Both the position numbers and the translations under genes were made by a program. The notes under the pieces were generated by a model. That model did not search any database. It had not been told where the DNA came from and saw nothing but the letters and a program-made list of their open reading frames with translations. From a virus, in IMG/VR virus record IMGVR_UViG_3300036791_000464, positions 1 through 60,600 of that record: a stretch of DNA of 60,600 bases; one strand, 5' to 3'. Position 1 is the stretch's first letter. The number at the start of each line of letters is the position of its first letter. Below are positions 30,521-39,021 of the stretch, piece after piece.

Positions 30521-32003
30521 CATTCACAAACCGCCCAACTTCGTCTATGACGCGAAGCTGCCGGCGGGCACGATTGACGCAGCGATGCGCTACCTCTTCC
30601 CTGAACCAGCGCCGTACCTGGACACGGCTGGCGCTTGGGTGCGCGAGGTTCTGAAGGAGGACATCTGGTCGAAGCAGGAGGAGATCTGCCAGTCCGTCGT
30701 GGACAATCGCTACACAGCGGTCAAAGCGTGCCACGGGCCAGGGAAATCTTTCATTGCTGCGAGGATCGGCTGCTGGTGGATCAATGTGCATGAACTCGGA
30801 GATGCATTCCTTGTCACGACAGCGCCGTCCTGGCCACAGGTACAGGCGATCTTGTGGCGGGAGATTCGGCGGGCCTGGCGCAAGGGACGGTTACCGGGCC
30901 GCATTACCCTCGAATGCCAATGGTATATGGGCGAGGGGAGGAGCGACGAAGAACTGATTGCCATGGGCCGGAAGCCCGCCGATTACAACGAGCAGGCATT
31001 CCAGGGTCTTCACGCGCGCTACATTCTGATCGTGATCGACGAGGCCTGCGGAGTTCCGGAGACTCTTTGGACAGCGGTGATGACGCTGATGACGAACGAG
31101 AACGCTCGCGTGCTCGCGATTGGGAACCCAGACGATCCAGGTTCGCACTTCGCGCAAGTTTGTAAGCCTGGCAGCGGCTGGAACGTGATCTCGATCAATG
31201 CGTTCGACACGCCCAACTTCACCGGCGAAGAGGTCAGCCCAGCGCTTCAAGAGAACCTGGTGACGCCGATGTGGGTTGAAGATCGACGGCGTGATTGGGG
31301 TGAAGGATCCCCACTCTGGCAGGCGAAGGTACTTGCTGAGTTCCCTGACATCAGCGACGAGTACCTGATCACGCCGTCGATGATCCAGCAGGCCATCGAC
31401 TGCGACCTGCCCGGAATCGAGAAGGGACGCTATGGCGCAGATGTGTCGAGGATGGGAGTGGATAAGACGGTTGTGTACCGTAACAGGGGCGGCGTGATTC
31501 GGTACGTGGATAGTTGGGGCATGACCGACACGATGAAGACGACCGGGAAGTTCAAGCTCATCCTCGACCAGCACCACCGCACGAATCGGCCCAACATGGT
31601 CATCGATATCATCGGGCTGGGATCTGGCGTCTTCGACCGGCTGCGCGAGATGGGCTACCCATGTACACCCTTTACGGGCGCGGAGAGAGCTTACAGACCG
31701 GACAAGTTCAAGAACCGGCGCGCCGAGGTCTACTGGACTTTTCGCAGCAACCTGGAGGATGGGAACATCGACCTGGATCCGCTCGACCTGGAGCTACAGG
31801 AGCAGCTTCAGAATATCAAGTGGTGGGTTGATTCCTCCGGCCGCATTCAGATCGAGTCCAAAGAAGACATGCGCGACCGTGGCGTCAAGTCACCAGACCG
31901 CGCAGACGCCTGCGTCTACTCAACCATTCATTCCGGGCCTCTGGTCGTTCAACCGATCAGCCAAGGGAGCATCGCTTCCGACCTACTCACAATGGAGATG
32001 TAA
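30498..32003 (+). CDS. terL: Terminase large subunit
   Basis: A 501-residue packaging motor. The ATPase half has a P-loop ACHGPGKSF and Walker B ILIVIDEACG. The nuclease half has RYGADVSRMGVDKTVV, MVIDIIGLGSGVFDRL and SPDRADAC, the three acidic positions of the RNase H-like fold. Length is normal for the family. It pumps DNA into the prohead and cuts the concatemer. Confidence 0.96.
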   Translation: MPTKRQRNIHKPPNFVYDAKLPAGTIDAAMRYLFPEPAPYLDTAGAWVREVLKEDIWSKQEEICQSVVDNRYTAVKACHGPGKSFIAARIGCWWINVHELGDAFLVTTAPSWPQVQAILWREIRRAWRKGRLPGRITLECQWYMGEGRSDEELIAMGRKPADYNEQAFQGLHARYILIVIDEACGVPETLWTAVMTLMTNENARVLAIGNPDDPGSHFAQVCKPGSGWNVISINAFDTPNFTGEEVSPALQENLVTPMWVEDRRRDWGEGSPLWQAKVLAEFPDISDEYLITPSMIQQAIDCDLPGIEKGRYGADVSRMGVDKTVVYRNRGGVIRYVDSWGMTDTMKTTGKFKLILDQHHRTNRPNMVIDIIGLGSGVFDRLREMGYPCTPFTGAERAYRPDKFKNRRAEVYWTFRSNLEDGNIDLDPLDLELQEQLQNIKWWVDSSGRIQIESKEDMRDRGVKSPDRADACVYSTIHSGPLVVQPISQGSIASDLLTMEM

Positions 32004-32245
32004 TGACGACACAGGAACAGGTCGATCAGATCAAGTCGGATGTCCAAGCTCTCCAAGCCGCGAGCGCGGCGGCAGCTGACCAGATCGCGGTGCTAACCCA
32101 GAACATCCTCGATCTCCAAGCGGGCACGATCACAGACGATCAAATCTCGAATCTGCACAACGCGCTACAGGGCGTGACGTCCGAGTTGGTCACAGCTGTC
32201 GAGCAGTCGCAAGAGGCGCTCAATCCATCTGAGCGAGGCGAATGA
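32003..32245 (+). CDS. Coiled-coil protein between terminase and endolysin
   Basis: An 80-residue Ala/Gln-rich coiled coil (MTTQEQVDQIKSDVQALQAA). It overlaps the terL stop by one base and the endolysin ATG by four. No signal or membrane segment. Function unknown. Confidence 0.75.
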   Translation: MTTQEQVDQIKSDVQALQAASAAAADQIAVLTQNILDLQAGTITDDQISNLHNALQGVTSELVTAVEQSQEALNPSERGE

Positions 32246-33159
32246 CCAACTGGTGGGAAGCTCCGTACAAGGGCGGGCCGATGGTGGCCGTGAGGGGTTT
32301 CCCACGTCCACTCTACCCACCTGACTCGGCACCCGGACACAAAGCCTCAATTGACGGCCCAGATGTCGAGGCGTACAAGCGCACTGTATCGCGCGCTGGA
32401 CGTTGGAAATGGCAAGCGTTTGATCAGCAGTTCAGTAACGCTTTCAGCCACGGAAAGTCCGGCGATGTCATCGACACCGGCATCGCCGGTATCCAGCGGC
32501 AGCAGAACATGGAACCTGATACCGGCTGGGTAGGAGAGAAGACGTTCAACACGCTGCGGTCAATCAAGGTACCCATTGGACTGCCCCACGCGGGTGAGAT
32601 GGCGATGGATGCTCGCGCCGTCGAACTAGTGAACGCGGCATGGGATAAGTTCAAGGGGAAAGAGCCTGCGCCGTCGCCACCCCCAACCCCTGGTAGTGCG
32701 GCGCAGGCTCGACTTACCAAAGCCATCGCCGAGATCGGCACCAAGGAGTCTCCTCCCAACTCAAACCAGTGTAAGTACACCGAGTGGTACAACATGATCG
32801 GCCCTTGGTGTGCAATGTTCTGTACATGGTCTGATCAACTCAGCGGCGTTCCGACCAATAGCTTCAAGAAGGGATCCAAGTACGCCTACGTTCCGTACAT
32901 CGTCAGCGACGCGCGCATGGGGTACAACGGACTCTCGGTCACGAGCGATCCGAAGCCTGGCGATCTTGTCTGCTTCGACTGGGACTGGGATGGCGAGTAT
33001 GATCACATCGGTCTGTTCGAGAAGTGGACAAGCGGCGTATCTTTCCAGGCCATTGAAGGGAACACGTCTAGCTCTAACAACTCTAACGGCGGCGAGGTAA
33101 TGCGTCGTACGCGGAACAAGACTTACCAGGGAACAGTGTTCGTCCGAGTAAAGGAGTGA
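32242..33159 (+). CDS. CHAP endolysin
   Basis: A 305-residue lysin. The N-terminal 130 residues look like a peptidoglycan-binding-type domain (DVEAYKRTVSRAGRWKWQAF, GIAGIQRQQNMEPDTGWVG). A Pro-rich linker (EPAPSPPPTPG) follows, then a C-terminal CHAP amidase/endopeptidase with catalytic Cys in GPWCAMFCTW and His in EYDHIGLFE. It cleaves host peptidoglycan at lysis. Its position between terminase and portal is unusual. The next gene is a one-helix membrane peptide, a possible holin partner. Confidence 0.88.
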   Translation: MTNWWEAPYKGGPMVAVRGFPRPLYPPDSAPGHKASIDGPDVEAYKRTVSRAGRWKWQAFDQQFSNAFSHGKSGDVIDTGIAGIQRQQNMEPDTGWVGEKTFNTLRSIKVPIGLPHAGEMAMDARAVELVNAAWDKFKGKEPAPSPPPTPGSAAQARLTKAIAEIGTKESPPNSNQCKYTEWYNMIGPWCAMFCTWSDQLSGVPTNSFKKGSKYAYVPYIVSDARMGYNGLSVTSDPKPGDLVCFDWDWDGEYDHIGLFEKWTSGVSFQAIEGNTSSSNNSNGGEVMRRTRNKTYQGTVFVRVKE

Positions 33160-33161
33160 AC

Positions 33162-33245
33162 ATGCAAAGATCCTGGACAGCTACAGAACTCTTCGTGCTA
33201 GCAATAGCGGTCATCCTTCTGATCGAGTTGATCCATACCTGGTAA
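33162..33245 (+). CDS. Membrane peptide, holin candidate
   Basis: A 27-residue peptide, MQRSWTATELFVLAIAVILL then IELIHTW. It is one transmembrane helix with a charged N-terminus. AAAGGAGTGAAC precedes the ATG, and its stop overlaps the portal ATG as TAATG. Its place beside the endolysin makes a pinholin-like or accessory lysis role reasonable, but it is unproven and very short. Confidence 0.6.
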   Translation: MQRSWTATELFVLAIAVILLIELIHTW

Positions 33246-34711
33246 TGGCGCGCCCGAAGACAAAGACGAGTACCGGTTCTGCGCCGCCAATCTCTGAGCT
33301 TGGTTCAGTTCTCAACGGCAACTTTTCTCCGGCCGGGATGGCTCCGTGGATCACCTGGGTCGATGTCGAAGAAATGGTACCGCAGTTGCGCTGGCCAATG
33401 TCCGTTCGGACGTACAACACGATGAGGACAGACTCGCAGATCGCTGCTCTCTACGACGCGACCCTGCTGGCGATTCAGAAGATGGAATGGTTGATCGATC
33501 CGAACGGCGCTGACCAGGCAATTGTCACGAAACTTTCGACCGACTACAACATCCCGATCCTCGGACAGAAGACGGATAACATCAAGCGCGGACGGCTCAA
33601 GAATCGGTTCAGCTTTCGCAACCATCTGCGGCTCGCGTTCAAGGCCGGGATCTACGGTCACTACTACTTCGAGCAAGTTGGCTACATAGGTGACGGCCGT
33701 AACGGACGGCCTGATGACGGTTTGTGGCATTTGCGCAAGCTCGCGGAGCGTCCACCCACCACTATTCAGGAGTTCCGCGTAGCCGACGATGGCGGGCTGG
33801 TCTCGATTGTACAAAACGTTGTTCAACCGAACGCAGCTTCTTTCCAGACTCCCATTCCGGAGATCCCTGTTGATCGTCTTGTCGCGTACGTTTGGGACAA
33901 GGAAGGTGCGAACTGGGCCGGTCGTTCTTGGTTCCGCGAGTGCTACAAGAACTGGTTGATCAAAGATCGTCTCCTCCGCATCGACGCGATCAACCACGAG
34001 CGCGCCGGTGGTGTCCCCTATATCGTCGCGCACCCAGGCGCAACAAACGATGAAATCGACGAGCTAAACAAGATGGCGCAAGCGTTTCGTGTGGGAGACA
34101 CCGCTGGTGGCGCAGTTCCTGCTGGGGCCAAGTTCGATGTCGCGCGAGGTCTACAGAGTTCTGTCATTCAATCCGTTCAATACCACGACGAAGCGATGGC
34201 CCGTAAGTTCATGCTGATGGTCATGCAGTTGGGTCAGACTCGCACCGGCTCGCGCGCGCTCGGGACGACATTTGTAGACTTCTGGGCTGCGGGAATGGAA
34301 TCAATTGCCTGGTGGTTTGCTGACATCTTCAACGAGCACGTTGTCGAGGATGACATCGACTGGAACTATGGAGAGAATGTAGATCAGGTACCGCTGCTTG
34401 TGTTCGACTTCGATCCAGAGTTGGTAATCGCGGATCTCGTTCAGATGATTCAAACGGGAGGGATCATCGTAGACGACGAACTGGAAGCGGCGATTCGCAA
34501 AGAAATGCATCTGCCACCTGCGCAGCATCCTCGGCCGACTCCCGCGCCTCTGCCTCCTTCAGCTGGAGTGCAGGAGATGCCGCCGCCACCCCTTGATCCA
34601 AATCCACCAGCACCAGTACCGGCCGCTCTGCCTCCGGGCAAGCCTGCGCCGTCAAAACCACCGCCCAAGCCTGCGTCCAAAAGCAGTTCAAAAGGGACAG
34701 GGACGCAGTGA
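33245..34711 (+). CDS. Portal protein (DUF935/Mu gp29-like)
   Basis: A 488-residue portal. Helical repeats and the central AVEHERAG-like segment (IDAINHERAGGVPYIV) with a preceding RLVAYVWDKEGANWAGRSWF resemble DUF935 portals. The last 60 residues are a Pro/Lys-rich low-complexity tail (PPPPLDPNPPAPVPAALPPG). It forms the dodecameric DNA gate at one capsid vertex. Gene order terminase-portal-protease-capsid supports it. Confidence 0.88.
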   Translation: MARPKTKTSTGSAPPISELGSVLNGNFSPAGMAPWITWVDVEEMVPQLRWPMSVRTYNTMRTDSQIAALYDATLLAIQKMEWLIDPNGADQAIVTKLSTDYNIPILGQKTDNIKRGRLKNRFSFRNHLRLAFKAGIYGHYYFEQVGYIGDGRNGRPDDGLWHLRKLAERPPTTIQEFRVADDGGLVSIVQNVVQPNAASFQTPIPEIPVDRLVAYVWDKEGANWAGRSWFRECYKNWLIKDRLLRIDAINHERAGGVPYIVAHPGATNDEIDELNKMAQAFRVGDTAGGAVPAGAKFDVARGLQSSVIQSVQYHDEAMARKFMLMVMQLGQTRTGSRALGTTFVDFWAAGMESIAWWFADIFNEHVVEDDIDWNYGENVDQVPLLVFDFDPELVIADLVQMIQTGGIIVDDELEAAIRKEMHLPPAQHPRPTPAPLPPSAGVQEMPPPPLDPNPPAPVPAALPPGKPAPSKPPPKPASKSSSKGTGTQ

Positions 34712-34712
34712 C

Positions 34713-34762
34713 GGCGGCGGCCACCCGCCAGAGGTTGCTCCCTCCCGGTAATGGCCGCCGCC
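34713..34762 (+). other. GC-rich intergenic stem-loop
   Basis: GGCGGCGGCCA pairs with TGGCCGCCGCC (11 bp, with slippage through a GCC run), between the portal stop and the next ribosome site. There is no U-run. Confidence 0.6.
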
Positions 34763-34786
34763 GCCGTCCAACAAAGGAGGTAATGT

Positions 34787-35179
34787 ATGGCTAGGAAGGG
34801 AGCAGGCCCAAAGCCCAAGGCCGCGAAGTCGCGGGCCAAGGGCAAGACGAACAACCCGAAGTTCGGTAAGTCGCCACCTGCTGGTCAGGTCGGCAATCCC
34901 ATAGGGCCGTTCGGATCAGGGATGAACGTCGGCGGTCTCACCGACCGCCAGGTACGGACGAATCAGTTTGCCCAGGGGTCGATGCTTCACAAGCAGCTGC
35001 TGGCGGACAAGAGCACCGGTATCAAGACGCCGGGAATGAAGGCGGCACCCAGCGTCAACAAGAAGTCGCAGGGCAAGCTGGCGAAGCCGGTCTCGATGAC
35101 GGCGACACCTGCCGGCAGCAAGAAGACGGTCATCAGTCCGTCCACGGCTGCGTCGGTGAGAAACAGAGTATCGAGGTAG
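34787..35179 (+). CDS. Basic virion-region protein
   Basis: A 130-residue Lys/Gly/Pro-rich, probably disordered protein (MARKGAGPKPKAAKSRAKGK). AAAGGAGG precedes the ATG. It may be packaged with DNA or bind the prohead interior; charge and location are the only clues. Confidence 0.72.
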   Translation: MARKGAGPKPKAAKSRAKGKTNNPKFGKSPPAGQVGNPIGPFGSGMNVGGLTDRQVRTNQFAQGSMLHKQLLADKSTGIKTPGMKAAPSVNKKSQGKLAKPVSMTATPAGSKKTVISPSTAASVRNRVSR

Positions 35180-35181
35180 TC

Positions 35182-35370
35182 ATGGCTGCCAAGTCAAAAA
35201 AGGGGATGGGATTCAAGGCTGCGCAGTCGCAGATCGCCAAGAAGCAGGGGATCTCCAAAGATCGCGCTGGAGCGATTCTCGCAGCCAGCACCCGCAAGGC
35301 GAGTCCGGCTGCGAAGAAAGCGAATCCCAACCTCAAGAACGTCAAGATGCCCAAGAAGGGCAAGAAGTGA
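35182..35370 (+). CDS. Small basic protein
   Basis: A 62-residue protein. FKAAQSQIAKKQGISKDRAG forms a helical motif like those in small phage head-region proteins, followed by a Lys-rich tail. It overlaps the protease start by four bases. Function unknown. Confidence 0.72.
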   Translation: MAAKSKKGMGFKAAQSQIAKKQGISKDRAGAILAASTRKASPAAKKANPNLKNVKMPKKGKK

Positions 35371-36812
35371 AGTTCCGGCGCGCGATCCGCGCATCTTCGG
35401 GAATCGGTACCCCTATCAAGGGTGACGATGGTCTCTGGCGTCTGAATGACGTACCGATTTGCACAACAGGGATCGAGTACAAGCTCAGCACCGGCCCTCA
35501 TACGTTCACGGAGTCCGAGCTAGCGGCTGCTGTTCTTGCCGCCGATGGTCAGGACATTGCGATCAACGCGCCTCGGATCAAGCTCGGACACCACTCTCAA
35601 GCGAACGATTTGTTCCTGGGAGAAGATGAGCCTGCGTTCGGTCGCGTCGAGGGCATGAAGCTCAGCGACAACAAGCAGACCGTGATTGGCAACTACGTCG
35701 GAACACCGGAATGGTTGGCCAAGGTTCTGCCGGTCGCTTACCCGGCTCGCTCTGTAGACGCGCAGTTGGGCGTCGAGACGGCGACCGGCAAGAGATACGA
35801 AATGGTCATCACCGATGTGTCTCTGCTCGGGATCGTTTGGCCAGGTTGTTCGACCCTGGAAGATCTGCCGCTCTGGTATGGGTCTGAGCAGCCGGAGGGC
35901 GTTGTGATCAACGCGGCGCTCGATGTCAAGAAGATCCGTCAGAAGTTTTACAACGAAGGGCCAGGCAAGGAAAAAACATCCTGGTGGATCCGTGGCGAGA
36001 AGTTCGACACGGCATCCGGGTTCACCCTCATCGTTGACGAGGGAACCGGTGACATCTGCCGGATCCCCGTCATAGTCGAAAATGATGAGGTATCGTTCGG
36101 TGATCCTGTTCAGGTGATCGAACAGTTCACGGACAAGGCGGTTGCGGCGCAGGCCGCGCTCGCTGGGATGAAGGTGGCGGATCCCGCTATCAACATCTAT
36201 GCTTCACGTTCAGACACTACAGAAGGAGAGGCAATGGACGAGGATCTTCGCCTGAGTCTCGCCAAGCGCCTCGGACTGGCGGACGATGCCACCGAGGAAC
36301 AGATCAAAGTCGAACTGGCCAAGCCGGTCGGTGAGACACCGCCGCCTCCACCCGATGGCGGCGACGGCGACGATGACGGAGACGAAGGTGACGAGGGCGG
36401 CGAGGGTGGCGAGACTCCACCCCCGACCGGCACCGTCACGCTCGACCAGGCGGCATATGAGGAGTTGAAGGCCGGTGCCGCTCTGGCCCGCAAGCACGAG
36501 AGCGAGCAGACAACCGCTCGTGTCAGAGAGACGGTCGAAGCAGCAGTCATGGACGGTCGAATCCCGCCCGCGCGCCGCGAGCACTGGACAAAGGCGCTCA
36601 CGGCTGACTTCGACGGATCCAAGACCGTGATCGACGGTCTGGAGCGCGGTCTTGTGCCGCTGGCTGCTCGTGGTTCGGGCGGGCCTGGTGGCGAAGACGG
36701 CGAGACAACGGGATCGGGCGAGGGTCTGCCCGAGGATTGGTTCCCCGAGATCAAGACCATTCGCGCGCAGGCCGAGACGAATCCGCGCGTATTCAACAGC
36801 AAGGAGGGGTAG
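35367..36812 (+). CDS. Prohead protease fused to scaffold (Mu gpI-like)
   Basis: A 481-residue protein. The first 230 residues resemble the Mu gpI-type protease (IKLGHHSQANDLFLGEDEPA holds a likely catalytic His; AYPARSVDAQL and MVITDVSLLGIVWPG hold the Ser region). The C-terminal half is acidic and helical like a scaffold, with a Pro/Asp/Gly linker. A start with strong ribosome site inside the frame at 36234 would make the scaffold alone, as in Mu and lambda. The protease trims scaffold and capsid during prohead maturation. Confidence 0.82.
   Translation: MKFRRAIRASSGIGTPIKGDDGLWRLNDVPICTTGIEYKLSTGPHTFTESELAAAVLAADGQDIAINAPRIKLGHHSQANDLFLGEDEPAFGRVEGMKLSDNKQTVIGNYVGTPEWLAKVLPVAYPARSVDAQLGVETATGKRYEMVITDVSLLGIVWPGCSTLEDLPLWYGSEQPEGVVINAALDVKKIRQKFYNEGPGKEKTSWWIRGEKFDTASGFTLIVDEGTGDICRIPVIVENDEVSFGDPVQVIEQFTDKAVAAQAALAGMKVADPAINIYASRSDTTEGEAMDEDLRLSLAKRLGLADDATEEQIKVELAKPVGETPPPPPDGGDGDDDGDEGDEGGEGGETPPPTGTVTLDQAAYEELKAGAALARKHESEQTTARVRETVEAAVMDGRIPPARREHWTKALTADFDGSKTVIDGLERGLVPLAARGSGGPGGEDGETTGSGEGLPEDWFPEIKTIRAQAETNPRVFNSKEG
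36234..36812 (+). CDS. Nested in-frame scaffold protein
   Basis: ATG at 36234 is preceded by AGAAGGAGAGGC and gives a 192-residue protein identical to the C-terminus of the protease polypeptide (MDEDLRLSLAKRLGLADDAT at its start). Nested scaffold genes sharing the protease 3' end are established for lambda C/Nu3 and Mu I/Z. The strong internal ribosome site supports the same design here. Confidence 0.7.
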   Translation: MDEDLRLSLAKRLGLADDATEEQIKVELAKPVGETPPPPPDGGDGDDDGDEGDEGGEGGETPPPTGTVTLDQAAYEELKAGAALARKHESEQTTARVRETVEAAVMDGRIPPARREHWTKALTADFDGSKTVIDGLERGLVPLAARGSGGPGGEDGETTGSGEGLPEDWFPEIKTIRAQAETNPRVFNSKEG

Positions 36813-36815
36813 ACC

Positions 36816-37274
36816 GTGGCCAACGATCTCGTCCCCTACAAGGAAGATGGCGACGACATCACCGGATACGCCGTGGCAGCGATCACGGGGAAGCGTGGCG
36901 TGCAGATTGCCGCTGCGAAGCCGGTTGGTGAAAAGGCCGAGGGCAACCCCGGCTTGATCGCCTCTGGAACGCCGACAGGTGGCGGCGGTACATACCGAGT
37001 AGCCCTTCCCTCAGGAGCGGGCGCAAACGGTGGTGCCGGCAAGATGATCTTCGGCGTCTCCAAGTACGACCAGACAGTGATCGGGAAGCTCGTGGGCATC
37101 ATTCGCGGGGGAATCGTCCCGATCACAGCTTCAGCCGCTATCACGGCGGGGCAAGGTGTCCAAATCGCAGCGGATGGCACGGTGGTTCCGTTTACCACCG
37201 GCGTCATGATCGGGATCGCGTGCGATGACTGTGCGAACGGGGCTGACTGCGAAGTCGCCCTGATCATTGCGTAG
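36816..37274 (+). CDS. Head decoration protein (DUF2190-like)
   Basis: A 152-residue Gly/Ala-rich beta protein. AAITAGQGVQIAADGTVVPF and GVMIGIACDDCANGADCEV match the repeating layout of DUF2190 and other small capsid-stabilising proteins. GTG start with AAGGAGGGGT upstream. It lies directly before the major capsid gene, the usual place. Confidence 0.78.
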   Translation: MANDLVPYKEDGDDITGYAVAAITGKRGVQIAAAKPVGEKAEGNPGLIASGTPTGGGGTYRVALPSGAGANGGAGKMIFGVSKYDQTVIGKLVGIIRGGIVPITASAAITAGQGVQIAADGTVVPFTTGVMIGIACDDCANGADCEVALIIA

Positions 37275-37286
37275 AGGGGAGGGGAG

Positions 37287-38276
37287 ATGAAGAACAGAGT
37301 CACGTTGGCCGAGGAGATCGTCTGGGTTCCGGGGCAGCCTGGAATCACTCGCGCTCGTGAGGCCATCGAGGCATCAACGTTCCCCAACCCCGTCCAGCAC
37401 CCGCTGGGCCCGCCGACGGTGGTGGGAACGACAATCACGATGGACATTGCCCTCAACGCTCCGACGCGCATTACTCGGACGTTGATGGATCTGACACTTC
37501 AGCGGTTCTTCGCTGACAAGGTGTTCACATCCTCGGGCGGCGTCACCGGCGGCGCGGTCGTTTACGACCAGCTGTTGGCGAACGATCTGTACTCAGACCG
37601 CGACATTCAGCGTGTTGCTCCGGGCGACGAGTTCCCGCTCGTTACAAGCTCGCGGCGTGTGCCGTATGTCGCAGAGGTCGAGAAGTGGGGCGGTAAGTTC
37701 TTCGTGACGGTCGAAGCTCGTGACCGCAACGATGTCGCAGTCTTCACTCGTAACGTCCGGATGCTGGCGAACACAATCGTCCGGAAGATCAACCAGAGGG
37801 CCGTCGAGGTCTTGGAGGCAGCTGTTCAGGCGTCTCCGAACCGGCTCGTTACCGGCGTCAACTGGGCAACGGTCGTCACGGCCGGTGCCTCGGCTTCGAA
37901 CTCCAACCTGTGGCCTGGCTACGACTTCAGCAGGGCGCAGGCGCAGGCCGAGACCGAGGAACTGGGCATCGTGTACGACCTGTGGATTCTGAATCCGCAG
38001 GAGTATCTCCAGCTGGCCCGGATCTACGGGCCGGATCTCAACAACCTGCTTGGCTCGCTCAGCCTGGCGATCTTCGTTACCAACCGGGTGCCGGCTGGTA
38101 ACGCATACGTCGTCCAGACGGGGCAGGTCGGTCAGATGCGCACCGAGCAGCCGCTCAACACAACACAGTGGTACGAGCAAGAGACGGAGCGTTTCTGGAC
38201 GCAGAGCAGCGTTCGGCCGCTGATGTTTGCGGACAACCGCTTCGCCGTCCTCAAGTTCACGAACCTGGCCGGGTAA
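37287..38276 (+). CDS. Major capsid protein (HK97 fold)
   Basis: A 329-residue protein. An E-loop-like N-terminal region is followed by the spine and A-domain sequences expected of HK97-type capsids (RRVPYVAEVEKWGGKFFVTV; VRMLANTIVRKINQRAVEVL; later YDLWILNPQEYLQLARIYGP). The N-terminus may be trimmed by the protease. GAGGGGAG precedes the ATG. Gene order and size fit. Confidence 0.88.
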   Translation: MKNRVTLAEEIVWVPGQPGITRAREAIEASTFPNPVQHPLGPPTVVGTTITMDIALNAPTRITRTLMDLTLQRFFADKVFTSSGGVTGGAVVYDQLLANDLYSDRDIQRVAPGDEFPLVTSSRRVPYVAEVEKWGGKFFVTVEARDRNDVAVFTRNVRMLANTIVRKINQRAVEVLEAAVQASPNRLVTGVNWATVVTAGASASNSNLWPGYDFSRAQAQAETEELGIVYDLWILNPQEYLQLARIYGPDLNNLLGSLSLAIFVTNRVPAGNAYVVQTGQVGQMRTEQPLNTTQWYEQETERFWTQSSVRPLMFADNRFAVLKFTNLAG

Positions 38277-38285
38277 GGAGGGGTG

Positions 38286-38816
38286 ATGACAGAACTTCAT
38301 GGAATCGACCCCACCGCCACCGAGTCGGCGGGGTACAACGTGCCGGACGAATACTCCGGTCAGGGCGATGATCGTGTCGTCCGAAACTTGCGGTTTCTTT
38401 ACACAGTTCAGACGGAGGATCCAACCGGCATGAACGTGATCGAGCCGCGTGAAGCACTCGCGGGTGAGACAGTCACCCTCGATCAGATCGGTCTCATCGC
38501 CCAGATGAAGGGCGAATCCTCGCACGCGTTCTACACGGACGACGAGCGTGAGAGATTGGAGGCCGGAGGAAACCCTGATAAGCCGCTCTCGCCAAGTTCA
38601 GGCGGCGATGTCAACTCGATGGGCGAGTACGAGTTGGCCGAGTACATCAAGGGATCAAACCCCGACGGCAAGGAGTTGACGGTGAGCGAGACCGTCGCGC
38701 TCGCCGGGACGGACAAGGATCTCGCCCATCGGATCCTTCAGGCCGAGAACATCGCAACAGACGGCGAGCCACGCAAGGGCGTCGAAGCAGGTCTAACCTC
38801 AATCATCGAGGGGTAG
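38286..38816 (+). CDS. Virion-region hypothetical protein
   Basis: A 176-residue protein (MTELHGIDPTATESAGYNVP) with a compact N-terminal part and an acidic helical C-terminus (ETVALAGTDKDLAHRILQAE). It closes the head operon: an intrinsic terminator begins 15 bp downstream. It could be a head-tail adaptor or head fibre base. Unrecognised. Confidence 0.72.
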   Translation: MTELHGIDPTATESAGYNVPDEYSGQGDDRVVRNLRFLYTVQTEDPTGMNVIEPREALAGETVTLDQIGLIAQMKGESSHAFYTDDERERLEAGGNPDKPLSPSSGGDVNSMGEYELAEYIKGSNPDGKELTVSETVALAGTDKDLAHRILQAENIATDGEPRKGVEAGLTSIIEG

Positions 38817-38830
38817 ATCATGACAAGGGA

Positions 38831-38878
38831 TGGGGGACTGCTCTATGCCGCAGAGCGATCCCCCATACTTTTCTCTCT
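38831..38878 (+). terminator. Intrinsic terminator after head genes
   Basis: TGGGGGA, a two-base internal loop, GCTCT, seven-base loop, then AGAGC and TCCCCCA, followed by TACTTTTCT. It is a strong rho-independent structure ending the head operon. Confidence 0.82.
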
Positions 38879-38986
38879 AGGTCTTGATTTCAACGATCAA
38901 ATCGGTCGTTCTTGTAGGTGTGAAAAGACGCCAATCGAACAAGTATCGTTGTCTTGACAGGGTCTAAAACTCATACGTTTCGACCC

Positions 38987-39015
38987 TTTACTTCAAAGAC
39001 GGAGGGGGATAGAAT
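38987..39015 (+). promoter_or_regulatory. Promoter for tail operon, leaderless type (TTTACT-17-TAGAAT)
   Basis: -35 TTTACT, 17 bases, -10 TAGAAT, then six bases to the ATG at 39022. The only GGAGG lies inside the spacer, so the message would be leaderless if this promoter is used. A perfect TTGACA at 38954 lacks a -10 at usual spacing. Confidence 0.6.
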
Positions 39016-39021
39016 AGCGAT

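Noticed and set aside
38954-38959. Consensus TTGACA
   Set aside because: No acceptable -10 at 16-18 bases; the TTTACT/TAGAAT pair downstream fits better.
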